The notes under the pieces were generated by a model, which saw nothing but the letters and a program-made list of their open reading frames with translations, had not been told where the DNA came from and did not search any database. 64,000 nucleotides of DNA from Georhizobium profundi (GTDB lineage: Bacteria > Pseudomonadota > Alphaproteobacteria > Rhizobiales > Rhizobiaceae), in assembly GCF_003952725.1 (NCBI RefSeq), contig NZ_CP032509.1, forward strand, positions 2,442,001-2,506,000. Direction: 5' to 3'. Shown one piece after another: positions 36,035 to 44,281 of the stretch. Position numbers and translations under genes: made by a program. Within the stretch, counting starts at the first letter, position 1. Each line of letters opens with the position of its first letter.

Positions 36035-37275
36035 TGGACGCCCGCACCGCACGCAATGGCTATGACGTCGAAGCGATCCGCCGCGACTTCCCGATCCTTT
36101 CCCGGGAAGTCTACGGCAAGCCGCTGGTCTATCTCGACAATGGCGCATCGGCGCAGAAGCCGCAGGCGGTGATCGATGCGATCACGCACGCTTACTCGAA
36201 CGAGTATGCGAACGTGCATCGCGGGCTGCATTTCCTGTCGAATGCGGCGACCGATGCCTATGAGGCATCGCGCAGCAAGGTGAAGCGCTTCCTCAATGCT
36301 GCATCCGAAGACGAGATCGTCTTTACGAAGTCGACGACGGAGGCGATCAACACCGTCGCCTACGGTTACGGCATGCCGCATATCGGCGAGGGTGACGAGA
36401 TCGTGCTGACGATCATGGAGCATCACTCCAATATCGTGCCGTGGCATTTCATCCGCGAGCGGCAGGGCGCAAAGCTCGTCTGGGTGCCGGTCGGTGACGA
36501 CGGGTCCTTCGATCTCGATGCGTTTGCTGCGAGCCTCACGGAGCGCACGAAGCTGGTGGCGATCACCCACATGTCGAACGTGCTCGGCACCGTCATCCCG
36601 GTCAAGGAGGTTTGCCGCATCGCGCACGAGCGTGGCATCCCCGTGCTCGTCGATGGCAGCCAGGCGGCCGTTCACATGCCGGTGGATGTCCGCGACATCG
36701 ATTGCGATTTCTACGTCTTCACGGGGCACAAGGTGTACGGTCCGTCCGGCATCGGCGTGCTCTACGGCAAGACCGAGATGCTGAAGAAGATGCGGCCCTT
36801 CCAGGGCGGCGGCGAGATGATCGTCGACGTATCGGAAGAGGGTGTGACGTACAACGAGCCGCCGCATCGCTTCGAGGCCGGGACGCCGCCGATCGTTCAG
36901 GCGATCGGGCTCGGCGCTGCGCTCGACTACATGGACAGCATCGGCCGCGAAGCGATTGCCGCCCACGAAGCGGATCTGACGGCCTATGCGCGCGAGAAGC
37001 TTCAGTCAGTCAACGCGCTGCGCGTGATCGGCGATGCGCCGGGCAAGGGCGCAATCTTCTCCTTCGAGATCGAGGGCATCCACGCCCATGACGTGTCGAT
37101 GGTGATCGATCGCTCGGGCGTGGCGGTTCGAGCGGGTACCCACTGCGCGCAGCCGCTCTTGAAGCGTTTCGGCGTGACCTCCACATGCAGGGCATCCTTC
37201 GGGATGTACAACACGCGCAAGGAAGTGGATGTCCTTGTGGAAGCGCTTGAAAAAGCGCGTGCCTTCTTCGCCTGA
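36034..37275 (+). CDS. sufS: Cysteine desulfurase SufS (group II)
   Basis: A 413-residue PLP-dependent desulfurase providing sulfur to SufB. The PLP lysine is K233 (FTGHKVYGPSG). The catalytic cysteine is C371 in RAGTHCAQPLLKRFG, the group II signature. The start ATG 36034 overlaps the sufD stop. No sufE or sufU lies in the operon, so the acceptor protein is encoded elsewhere or the other desulfurase acts here. Named sufS1 in the Agrobacterium scheme. Confidence 0.96.
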   Translation: MDARTARNGYDVEAIRRDFPILSREVYGKPLVYLDNGASAQKPQAVIDAITHAYSNEYANVHRGLHFLSNAATDAYEASRSKVKRFLNAASEDEIVFTKSTTEAINTVAYGYGMPHIGEGDEIVLTIMEHHSNIVPWHFIRERQGAKLVWVPVGDDGSFDLDAFAASLTERTKLVAITHMSNVLGTVIPVKEVCRIAHERGIPVLVDGSQAAVHMPVDVRDIDCDFYVFTGHKVYGPSGIGVLYGKTEMLKKMRPFQGGGEMIVDVSEEGVTYNEPPHRFEAGTPPIVQAIGLGAALDYMDSIGREAIAAHEADLTAYAREKLQSVNALRVIGDAPGKGAIFSFEIEGIHAHDVSMVIDRSGVAVRAGTHCAQPLLKRFGVTSTCRASFGMYNTRKEVDVLVEALEKARAFFA

Positions 37276-37305
37276 GCGCGGAAACCACGAACAGGAACTG
37301 CCAGG

Positions 37306-37722
37306 ATGACCGAAACTACCGCCAAGCCAGACGATGCGAGCGTTGCACCGCCAGTGGCAACTGTCGATGCCGCCGAGGCATCCTCGTCGACCGTATCGGC
37401 CATCCCGCAGGAAGAGCTTGCGCGGATGACGGACGACATCATCGCGGCGCTGAAGACCGTGTACGATCCTGAAATCCCGGCCGATATCTACGAGCTTGGA
37501 CTGATCTACAAGATCGACATCGAGGATGACCGCATGGTCAAGGTCGACATGACGCTGACCGCGCCTGGATGTCCCGTCGCCGGAGAAATGCCGGGCTGGG
37601 TGGAAAACGCCGTTGGGACCGTCGAAGGCGTGTCGGGCGTCGACGTGAAGCTCACCTTCGATCCGCCGTGGACGCCTGCGCGCATGAGCGAAGAAGCTCA
37701 GGTCGCCGTCGGCTGGTATTGA
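37306..37722 (+). CDS. sufT: SUF-associated DUF59 (MIP18) protein, SufT/SufX
   Basis: A 138-residue protein with a non-conserved Ala/Thr/Ser-rich N-terminus (to about residue 45) and a complete DUF59 domain: YDPEIPADIYELGLIYKIDI, then TLTAPGCPVAGEMP with the conserved cysteine. Such proteins help in Fe-S cluster maturation or transfer. It is the sixth gene of the suf operon and corresponds to sufX of Agrobacterium. The extended N-terminus is common in alphaproteobacterial members. Confidence 0.92.
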   Translation: MTETTAKPDDASVAPPVATVDAAEASSSTVSAIPQEELARMTDDIIAALKTVYDPEIPADIYELGLIYKIDIEDDRMVKVDMTLTAPGCPVAGEMPGWVENAVGTVEGVSGVDVKLTFDPPWTPARMSEEAQVAVGWY

Positions 37723-37824
37723 CGGGAGAACCCGATGTCTTGCGGCCGACCCTGGCCGTGATTAGGTTGATACCGAAGCGCAGCTGATTTGCTGCGCAAA
37801 CGCCCTTCAGGGCAGGAGTTTCGA

Positions 37825-38223
37825 ATGGGTCAGTTCGCTGTCATGACCATGACCGACGCGGCTGCGAAGCGCGTAAAGGCGATCGTCGCCAACGCCAACC
37901 AGCCCGCCGAAGGAATCCGCGTCGGCATCAAGAAGGGTGGCTGCGCCGGTATGGAATACACGGTGGAACTCGTCGATGCGCCGTCGGCGAAGGACGATCT
38001 GATCGAAGCGGACGGTGCCCGCGTCTACGTTGCACCCGAGGCCGTGCTGTTCCTGCTCGGCACTCAGATGGATTACGAGACCACCAAGCTGCGTTCGGGG
38101 TTCGTGTTCAACAATCCCAACCAGACGTCCGCCTGTGGTTGCGGCGAGTCAGTCGAGTTGAAGCCAGCAGATCTGGAAGCGCTTGCCAAGCGCGGTGATG
38201 CCGTGATTCGCGGCGACGCTTGA
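37825..38223 (+). CDS. sufA: A-type Fe-S carrier protein SufA
   Basis: A 132-residue HesB/IscA-family carrier that accepts clusters from SufBCD and delivers them to target proteins. The three conserved cysteines are present in GGCAGMEY and SACGCGES. ATG 37825 has AGGAG at 37814-37818; codons before it are not conserved. It is the last gene of the operon, after a 102-base gap. Confidence 0.95.
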   Translation: MGQFAVMTMTDAAAKRVKAIVANANQPAEGIRVGIKKGGCAGMEYTVELVDAPSAKDDLIEADGARVYVAPEAVLFLLGTQMDYETTKLRSGFVFNNPNQTSACGCGESVELKPADLEALAKRGDAVIRGDA

Positions 38224-38319
38224 GAGCAGCGCAAGCGTTCACGCATTTGTGAGCAGCTCCGGAACAAAAGCGTCATGTTTCCGTTTGTTCGAGACCTGAA
38301 CAGCGGAGACAGCACGCTC

Positions 38320-38394
38320 ATGCATACCATCGTCTACATCGTCGGCCTTATCGTCGTCATAGGCTTCATCCTTTCGCTGCTCGGGCTCGTCTAG
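38320..38394 (+). CDS. 24-residue hydrophobic peptide
   Basis: ATG 38320 opens a frame of 24 codons that is almost entirely Ile, Val, Leu and Gly, a single transmembrane helix, ending with TAG at 38392. GGAG lies at 38305-38308, 11 bases upstream, a little far. Single-helix peptides of this size are common and mostly uncharacterised. It sits between sufA and the DUF3309 gene; whether it is made is unproven. Confidence 0.45.
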   Translation: MHTIVYIVGLIVVIGFILSLLGLV

Positions 38395-38465
38395 AACCCA
38401 AGATTGCGCGCTGGACGTTCGCAACAGGAACGATCCAGCCTGCGCGGTGACGGAAGGACATTGCC

Positions 38466-38612
38466 GTGGAACTCATCATTCTCATCTTGCTCGTGCTTCT
38501 GGTCATTGGCGCCTTGCCGCGCTGGGGCTACAGCCGAAGCTGGGGTTATGGCCCGTCCGGCGGTCTTGGCCTCGTGATCGTTGTGGTCCTGATCATTCTT
38601 CTTCTGACCTGA
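38466..38612 (+). CDS. DUF3309 small membrane protein
   Basis: A 48-residue protein with two hydrophobic helices around a central loop: GALPRWGYSRSWGYGPSGGLGL. This LPxWxYSRxWGYGPSGGLGL loop is the signature of DUF3309, found widely in rhizobia and other proteobacteria; function unknown. The start is GTG 38466, preceded by GGAAGGA (38452-38458) at 7-base spacing. It is probably monocistronic. Confidence 0.8.
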   Translation: MELIILILLVLLVIGALPRWGYSRSWGYGPSGGLGLVIVVVLIILLLT

Positions 38613-38786
38613 ACGGCATAGAGCACGTTTACCTCAAGCTCTATTGCAAGCGATCTTCGAGGCCGCTCTGCTAGACTATCCCGCCCTCCTATGCGATGTG
38701 GACCGACAGCGTAGGGCGGAATCCAGAAGGTTTACTTCAACGTCGCCCGACGACCTGTTCGGGTATAGACAGTGGAGGAAAACCCA

Positions 38787-39884
38787 ATGGATCGCCGTTC
38801 ATTCATCACAAAGGCTGGATTTGCCGGTGTTGGCGTCGCTGCAAGCTCGATGCTTGCGGCGCCGGCCATCGCTCAGGAAAATCAGACCTGGCGCATGGTC
38901 ACCACGTGGCCGAAGAACTTTCCTGGTCTTGGTGTCGGCGCACAGCGCCTTGCCGACCGCATCACCGCCGCTTCGGGCGGCCGTCTGACAATCCAGCTCT
39001 ACTCGGCAGGCGAGCTTGTCCCGCCGCTGCAGTCGCTGGACGCTGTCATCGACGGTTCGGCTGAGATGAGCCACGGCGCTGCCTATTACTGGCAGAACAA
39101 GAGCCAGGCTTTGAACTTCTTTACCGGCGTTCCGTTCGGCATGACCTCGCGCGAGCTGACCGGTTGGGTGCGCTACCTCGGTGGCCAGGAAATCTGGGAT
39201 GAGATCTACGACCAGTACGGCGTGCAGGGCTTCCTGTCCGGCGACACGGGGACGCAGGCCGGTGGCTGGTTCCGCAACGAGCTGACGGGCGTCGCAGACG
39301 TTCAGGGCCTTCGTTTCCGCACACCCGGCCTCGGCGGTCAGGTTTGGGAACGCCTCGGCGCTTCCGTTACCAACATGGCGGCGGGCGAGATCTTCCAGGC
39401 GCTGCAGTCGGGCACGCTCGACGCTGCTGAGTTCGTCGGTCCTTACAACGACCTCGCGCTCGGCTTCTATCAGATCGCCAAGAACTACTACTTCCCGAGC
39501 TTCATCGAGCCGGGCCTCGCAACCGAGCTCGTCGTCGACAAGGCCAAGTACACGGCACTGCCGGCCGACCTACAGGCGATCATCCGTGATTGCTGCCAGG
39601 CCGAGTACGATGCCGTTGCGGCCGATTTCGCCGCCAACGACCCGCGCGCGCTGCAGACGCTGGTCAACGACCACGGCGTCCAGATCCGCCAGTTCCCCGA
39701 GGAGATCATGGAAGCCGGTGCACAGGCCGCCACCGAGATCCTGACGGGTCTGCGCGATTCGGGTGATGAGCTGACAAAGAAAACCGCCGAGAGCTTCATC
39801 TCGGCGCTCAACATCGTTCGCCAGAAGACCCAGGGCACCGACTCGCTCTTCATCCAGGCACGCGAAAAGTACTTCCAGATCTGA
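38787..39884 (+). CDS. dctP: TRAP transporter substrate-binding protein (TakP-like)
   Basis: A 365-residue periplasmic binding protein. The ATG 38787, with GGAGG at 38774-38778, gives MDRRSFITKAGFAGVG, a twin-arginine signal (RRSFIT), cleaved near APAIAQ. The mature protein has the DctP-type fold, and its RFRTPGLGGQVWERLGASV and SGTLDAAEFVGPYND segments resemble the TakP/lactate group for 2-oxo or hydroxy acids. A terminator follows. The membrane subunits are encoded convergently on the other strand. Confidence 0.9.
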   Translation: MDRRSFITKAGFAGVGVAASSMLAAPAIAQENQTWRMVTTWPKNFPGLGVGAQRLADRITAASGGRLTIQLYSAGELVPPLQSLDAVIDGSAEMSHGAAYYWQNKSQALNFFTGVPFGMTSRELTGWVRYLGGQEIWDEIYDQYGVQGFLSGDTGTQAGGWFRNELTGVADVQGLRFRTPGLGGQVWERLGASVTNMAAGEIFQALQSGTLDAAEFVGPYNDLALGFYQIAKNYYFPSFIEPGLATELVVDKAKYTALPADLQAIIRDCCQAEYDAVAADFAANDPRALQTLVNDHGVQIRQFPEEIMEAGAQAATEILTGLRDSGDELTKKTAESFISALNIVRQKTQGTDSLFIQAREKYFQI

Positions 39885-39913
39885 GCGCCCACGCGCTCAT
39901 CTGACCAAACAGA

Positions 39914-39947
39914 AAAGCCCGGAGCGTCCTGCTCCGGGCTTTTTTTG
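39914..39947. terminator. Rho-independent terminator between dctP and dctM
   Basis: AAAGCCCGGAGC (39914-39925) and GCTCCGGGCTTT (39931-39942) form a 12-base perfect stem with a 5-base loop, followed on the + strand by more T. The A-run on the left makes it usable in both directions for the two convergent units. Confidence 0.88.
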
Positions 39948-39974
39948 TTCGGCGGAAAGACCGCGGCTTCGGGA

Positions 39975-41366
39975 TCAGCTGTAGATCCAGCGCGGCAGCC
40001 AGGTGGCCAGCTCCGGAAAGATGAACAGCAACGCGATCGCCACGACCTGCAGCCCGACGAACGGGATGACGCCGCGATAGATCATGCCCGTGGTGACCCG
40101 GTTGGGTGCCACGCCGCGCAGATAGAAGAGCGCAAAGCCGAAGGGCGGCGTCAGGAAGCTGGTCTGCAGGTTGACGCCGATCAAGACGCCGAGCCAGACG
40201 GGATCAACACCGAGATTGAGCAGCACCGGTGCCGTGATCGGCACGATGATGAAGATGATCTCGAATGTATCCAGGATGAAGCCGAGCACGAACATCATCA
40301 GCATGACGACGATGAGCGCGCCATAGACGCCGCCGGGCAGGGCGGTCAGGATGTCGTGGACCAGATTGTCGCCGCCCATGAGGCGGAAGACGATCGAGAA
40401 CACGGATGCGCCGAGCAGGATGATGAACACCATCGAGGTGATGGTTGCGGTGGAGATCGTGACTTCGCGCAGGACCTGGAACGACAGACGCCAGCGCAGT
40501 GCTGCAAGGATCGTTGCGCCGATGGCGCCTACCGAGGCTGCCTCCGTCGGCGTTGCGATGCCGCCGAGGATCGAGCCGAGCACGGCAATGATCAGCATGA
40601 GCGGCGGCACGAGCGCGGTGATGACTTCTTTCCAGAGGTCCTTCTTCTCCTCGGCCGGCACCGGCGTTGCCGGGCAGCTTTCAGGCGCCGTGATCGCCTT
40701 GAAGACCATCCACAGCAGATAGAGACCGACGAGCATGATGCCCGGGATGATGGCGCCGGCGAAGAGGTCGCCGACCGAAACGGGGGCGGGGGCGAAGTTG
40801 CCCTTGGCCATCTGCACCTGGGCGTTGATGCCTGACAGCATGTCGCCCATGAAGATCAGCACGGTCGATGGCGGGATGATCTGGCCAAGCGTGCCCGATG
40901 CACAGATGACGCCGGATGCGAGCTTGGGGTCATAGCCAGCGCGCAGCATGGCCGGCAGCGAGATGAGGCCCATGGTGACGACGGTTGCACCGACGACGCC
41001 GGTGGATGCCGCGAGCAGCGCGCCGACGAGGATCACGGAAATGCCAAGCCCGCCGCGCAGATTTCCGAAGAGCTTGCCCATGGTCAGGAGAAGCTGTTCG
41101 GCGATGCCCGATCGTTCGAGCATCACGCCCATGAAGATGAAGAGCGGGACAGCGACGAGGACCTCGTTCGTCATGAAGCCGAGGTAGCGGCTGGCGAGCG
41201 AGCCAAAATTCGATGGATCGAACACGCCGAAGAACATGCCGACCAGGCCGAAAATGAGCGACACGCCGGCAAGCGTGAAGGCAACCGGGAAGCCCAGCAT
41301 CAGCACGCCGATGATGCCGAAGAACATCGCCCCGGCGAGAATCTCGCCGATCAGTACAGGATCCAT
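39975..41366 (-). CDS. dctM: TRAP transporter large membrane subunit (DctM)
   Basis: A 463-residue protein with about a dozen hydrophobic helices that forms the sodium-coupled transport channel. Family motifs GALLAASTGVVGATVVTMGLISLPAMLRAGYD and GILATPTEAA-like GGIATPTEAASVGA are present, and an acidic loop lies near residues 220-240. It begins 6 bases after dctQ and converges with dctP. Length and topology agree with DctM. Confidence 0.94.
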   Translation of the reverse strand: MDPVLIGEILAGAMFFGIIGVLMLGFPVAFTLAGVSLIFGLVGMFFGVFDPSNFGSLASRYLGFMTNEVLVAVPLFIFMGVMLERSGIAEQLLLTMGKLFGNLRGGLGISVILVGALLAASTGVVGATVVTMGLISLPAMLRAGYDPKLASGVICASGTLGQIIPPSTVLIFMGDMLSGINAQVQMAKGNFAPAPVSVGDLFAGAIIPGIMLVGLYLLWMVFKAITAPESCPATPVPAEEKKDLWKEVITALVPPLMLIIAVLGSILGGIATPTEAASVGAIGATILAALRWRLSFQVLREVTISTATITSMVFIILLGASVFSIVFRLMGGDNLVHDILTALPGGVYGALIVVMLMMFVLGFILDTFEIIFIIVPITAPVLLNLGVDPVWLGVLIGVNLQTSFLTPPFGFALFYLRGVAPNRVTTGMIYRGVIPFVGLQVVAIALLFIFPELATWLPRWIYS

Positions 41367-41372
41367 TGTCGA

Positions 41373-41930
41373 TTACTCCCCTTCGCCCGGAAGGCGATAC
41401 CGCAGATCTGCGGGCAAAAGTTCTTCCCGTCCGGACAGAACGAGGATGCTGCGCCCGGCCATGGCGAGGCCCTGGAGCGCCACGACACCGGCGAAGACGA
41501 AGATGAAGGACTTCAGAATGTAGAGGCCGGGCATGCCGCCGAAATTGGCCGATCCTTCGCCAAGGCTCCACGAGCGCATCACGTAAGTCCAGCTGTAGAG
41601 AATGACGACGTAGCAGAAGGGCAGCAGGAACACGACGACGCCGAAGAGATCGATCATCGCCTTTCTCTGGATGGTAGCCGGCCGATAGAAGATGTCGACA
41701 CGGACGTGGTCGTCGCGCAGGAGCGCGAAGCCAGCGATGCCCATGAACATGGCGCCATTCAACCAGACATAGAGATCCTGCATCCAGATCAGCGATGTGG
41801 AGAAGAGATAGCGCTGGACGACGACGGTGAAGCAGACCAGCACGATGCCGAGCGAGAGCCAGGCAAGGATCTGACCGAGAAAGCCGTTGAAACGGCCGAT
41901 CGCCTTAACGATCGCGGCTAGGAACGACAT
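41373..41930 (-). CDS. dctQ: TRAP transporter small membrane subunit (DctQ)
   Basis: A 185-residue protein with four hydrophobic helices; IWMQDLYVWLNGAMFMGIAGFALLRDDHVRVDIF is the characteristic central motif (W/E-L..W...M..G...L..D.HVR.D). It joins DctM to the binding protein. It is the first gene of the dctQM pair; the 198 bases upstream to the DUF423 gene hold no gene that I can support. Confidence 0.92.
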   Translation of the reverse strand: MSFLAAIVKAIGRFNGFLGQILAWLSLGIVLVCFTVVVQRYLFSTSLIWMQDLYVWLNGAMFMGIAGFALLRDDHVRVDIFYRPATIQRKAMIDLFGVVVFLLPFCYVVILYSWTYVMRSWSLGEGSANFGGMPGLYILKSFIFVFAGVVALQGLAMAGRSILVLSGREELLPADLRYRLPGEGE

Positions 41931-42128
41931 TAGTTCAGCCTCTGAACCAAGAAGTTGAGAGCTTGAGACCGGGTTTGACGGCAGGCATGGGTGAGCGGCA
42001 AACTGCGCAGCCGCTCCTCCTCGGCCTGCACCATCATGCCCGGTCCGGCGATCCGGGTAGCAAACGCCCGGATTGACGGCACTCGATAGACCGACACGCG
42101 CGCAGACGCAACCGCCAGAGGTGGATTG

Positions 42129-42491
42129 TCAGCCGCGGCGCGTCGCCATCACCAGTCCGGCGATCGCAACGACGACCCAGCCGGCGATCATCCCGAAGCC
42201 GCCGATGGGTGCCGACAACGGAAAGAGCGCGCTGCCTGCCGTGGCGCGCAGCGTGAGATCGGCTGCAAACAGCATCGTGCCGAGCGCGAGCAGAAGGCCG
42301 GCGGGCAGCAACAGGCGCGATTTTTCGGAAAGAGAAGCGAGCCCAAGAAGAGCAGGCGCGTGTGCAAGCGACAGCGCAGCGGCGCTTGCAAGAAGGCGAG
42401 GCTCACCGCCGTGCGACGCGGCGGCTGCAAGCGCGACGCCGGCCGCACCGAGCAAACCGGCGGCTATGACCAGAATCGCGGCCCTTCGCAT
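42129..42491 (-). CDS. DUF423 membrane protein
   Basis: A 120-residue protein with four hydrophobic helices. The pattern AAAASHGGEPRLLASAAALSLAHAPALL and the ending APIGGFGMIAGWVVVAIAG are typical of DUF423 (YgdD-like) small inner-membrane proteins, whose function is not known. It starts 15 bases after the helicase gene stop and is probably co-transcribed with it. Confidence 0.82.
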   Translation of the reverse strand: MRRAAILVIAAGLLGAAGVALAAAASHGGEPRLLASAAALSLAHAPALLGLASLSEKSRLLLPAGLLLALGTMLFAADLTLRATAGSALFPLSAPIGGFGMIAGWVVVAIAGLVMATRRG

Positions 42492-42505
42492 CGAAGCGCG
42501 GCCGT

Positions 42506-44068
42506 TCAGGCGCGAGCGGCGATTGTCATGAAAGCGGGAATGTCGTCGCCAAAGCCGACAGGCGTGAACTCGTCGTCACGCTGCGAACGGCGGCGCTGGT
42601 TGTTGTCCCGAGCATTATCGCGGGCGTTGTCGCGACCGCGGTTGCGACGGTCGTCATTGGCGGCATCCTGGCGCTGCGGGCGTGGAGCCTCTTCGGCGAC
42701 AGCTGCGCGTTCCACAGGAGCGCGTTCTGCCGGCGCCCGTTCCGCAACCGGCGCTGCCGCCTGTTCCTGGACAGCTGGCGTGCCGGCGGCTGCCAGTTCG
42801 GCGGCGGCCTCGATCAATGCTTCCTCGCGGGCAGGACGGGTGCGCGGGCCATCCGACTTGCGGCCCGAGCGTTCCTTGCGACCAGAAGACTTGGCGCGAC
42901 CGCGCCGATCGTCTTCGTCCGGTGACTGCACGATGGTCGAGATGTCACCATCGAGCCACTCGATCTTCTGATCGATCAGCTTTTCGATCGCGTCCGTGTA
43001 CTTCGCCTCGCGCTTGGTCACGAGCGTGAAGGCCTTCCCGGACCTGCCGGCACGACCGGTGCGGCCGATGCGGTGGACGTAGTCTTCGGCATGGATCGGC
43101 ACGTCGAAATTGAAGACGTGGCTCACATCCGGAATGTCGAGCCCGCGTGCGGCGACGTCGGAGGCCACGAGAAGCTGCAGCTTTCCTTCACGGAAATTGT
43201 GCAGCATCGTCGTGCGGGACCGCTGGTCCATATCGCCGTGCAAAGCGCCTGCCGAGAATTCGTGGCGGGCGAGCGAGCGGAAGAGATCGGCCACATCGCG
43301 CTTGCGGTTGCAGAAGATGATCGCGTTCTTGAGGTCGTCCTGGGCGCGGATCAAGTCGCGCAATGCCGAACGCTTCTCGAAATCCTTGTTGCCGCAGGCA
43401 ACGAGACGCTGCGTGACGGTCGTGGCCGTGGACGAGCGGGTCGAGACTTCGACGCGGACCGGGTTCTGCAGGAAATTGTCGGCGAGCTTCTGAATTTCGG
43501 GCGGCATGGTGGCCGAGAAGAACAGAGTCTGGCGGGTAAACGGAATGAGCTTCACGATGCGCTCGATATCCGGGATGAAGCCCATGTCGAGCATGCGGTC
43601 GGCTTCGTCGATCACGAGGACTTCGACGCCGCTCATCAGAAGCTTGCCGCGCTCGCAATGGTCGAGCAGGCGGCCGGGGGTGCAGATGAGAACGTCTGCG
43701 CCACGTTCCAGCTTGCGATCCTGCTCATCGAAGGAAACGCCGCCGATCAGGAGCGCAACGTTGAGCTTGTGGTTTTTGCCGTACTTCTCGAAATTCTCGG
43801 CAACCTGTGCAGCCAGTTCGCGCGTCGGCTCAAGAATGAGCGTGCGCGGCATGCGCGCCCGGGCGCGGCCCTTTTCCAGCAGCGTCAGCATCGGCAGAAC
43901 GAAAGAAGCGGTCTTGCCGGTTCCCGTCTGAGCGATGCCGAGAACGTCGCGTCGTTCCAAGGCCGGTGGAATGGCCCCTTCCTGAATCGGTGTGGGTTCG
44001 CTATAGCCCGCGTCGGTGACTGCGGAGAGGACTTTCTGGCTCAGGCCAAGTTCGGAGAATTTGGTCAA
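42506..44068 (-). CDS. rhlE: DEAD-box RNA helicase (RhlE type)
   Basis: A 520-residue ATP-dependent RNA helicase. All core motifs are readable: Q motif PTPIQ, Walker A AQTGTGKT, PTRELA, DEAD (VIDEADRMLDMGF), SAT, DVAARGLDIP, and HRIGRTGRAG. The last ~150 residues are a disordered tail rich in Arg, Ala, Glu and Asp/Asn repeats (ARDNARDNNQRRRSQRDDE), which in such enzymes helps RNA binding. It should act in ribosome assembly or mRNA turnover. Confidence 0.93.
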   Translation of the reverse strand: MTKFSELGLSQKVLSAVTDAGYSEPTPIQEGAIPPALERRDVLGIAQTGTGKTASFVLPMLTLLEKGRARARMPRTLILEPTRELAAQVAENFEKYGKNHKLNVALLIGGVSFDEQDRKLERGADVLICTPGRLLDHCERGKLLMSGVEVLVIDEADRMLDMGFIPDIERIVKLIPFTRQTLFFSATMPPEIQKLADNFLQNPVRVEVSTRSSTATTVTQRLVACGNKDFEKRSALRDLIRAQDDLKNAIIFCNRKRDVADLFRSLARHEFSAGALHGDMDQRSRTTMLHNFREGKLQLLVASDVAARGLDIPDVSHVFNFDVPIHAEDYVHRIGRTGRAGRSGKAFTLVTKREAKYTDAIEKLIDQKIEWLDGDISTIVQSPDEDDRRGRAKSSGRKERSGRKSDGPRTRPAREEALIEAAAELAAAGTPAVQEQAAAPVAERAPAERAPVERAAVAEEAPRPQRQDAANDDRRNRGRDNARDNARDNNQRRRSQRDDEFTPVGFGDDIPAFMTIAARA

Positions 44069-44281
44069 GGGGAAACTTGTTTCCGTTCTGATCTCTTAGG
44101 ATCGGGGCTGACATCTATGTGTGCGGACAGTGGCGCAAACACATGAAGTTCGCACCTGGCAGCGCTAAGCGCTCAAGCGGCAATGACGCCTGGATGAGCG
44201 GGCACATAGGCCCTATACGGCGGAAAGTCAAGGAAGGCAGGCATTGCAGGCACTTCGTGCGCCCCTTCGGCGCACGGATGG

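Noticed and set aside
39945..40835. Plus-strand frame opposite dctM
   Set aside because: Reverse complement of hydrophobic helices gives a Asp/Glu/His-rich artefact.
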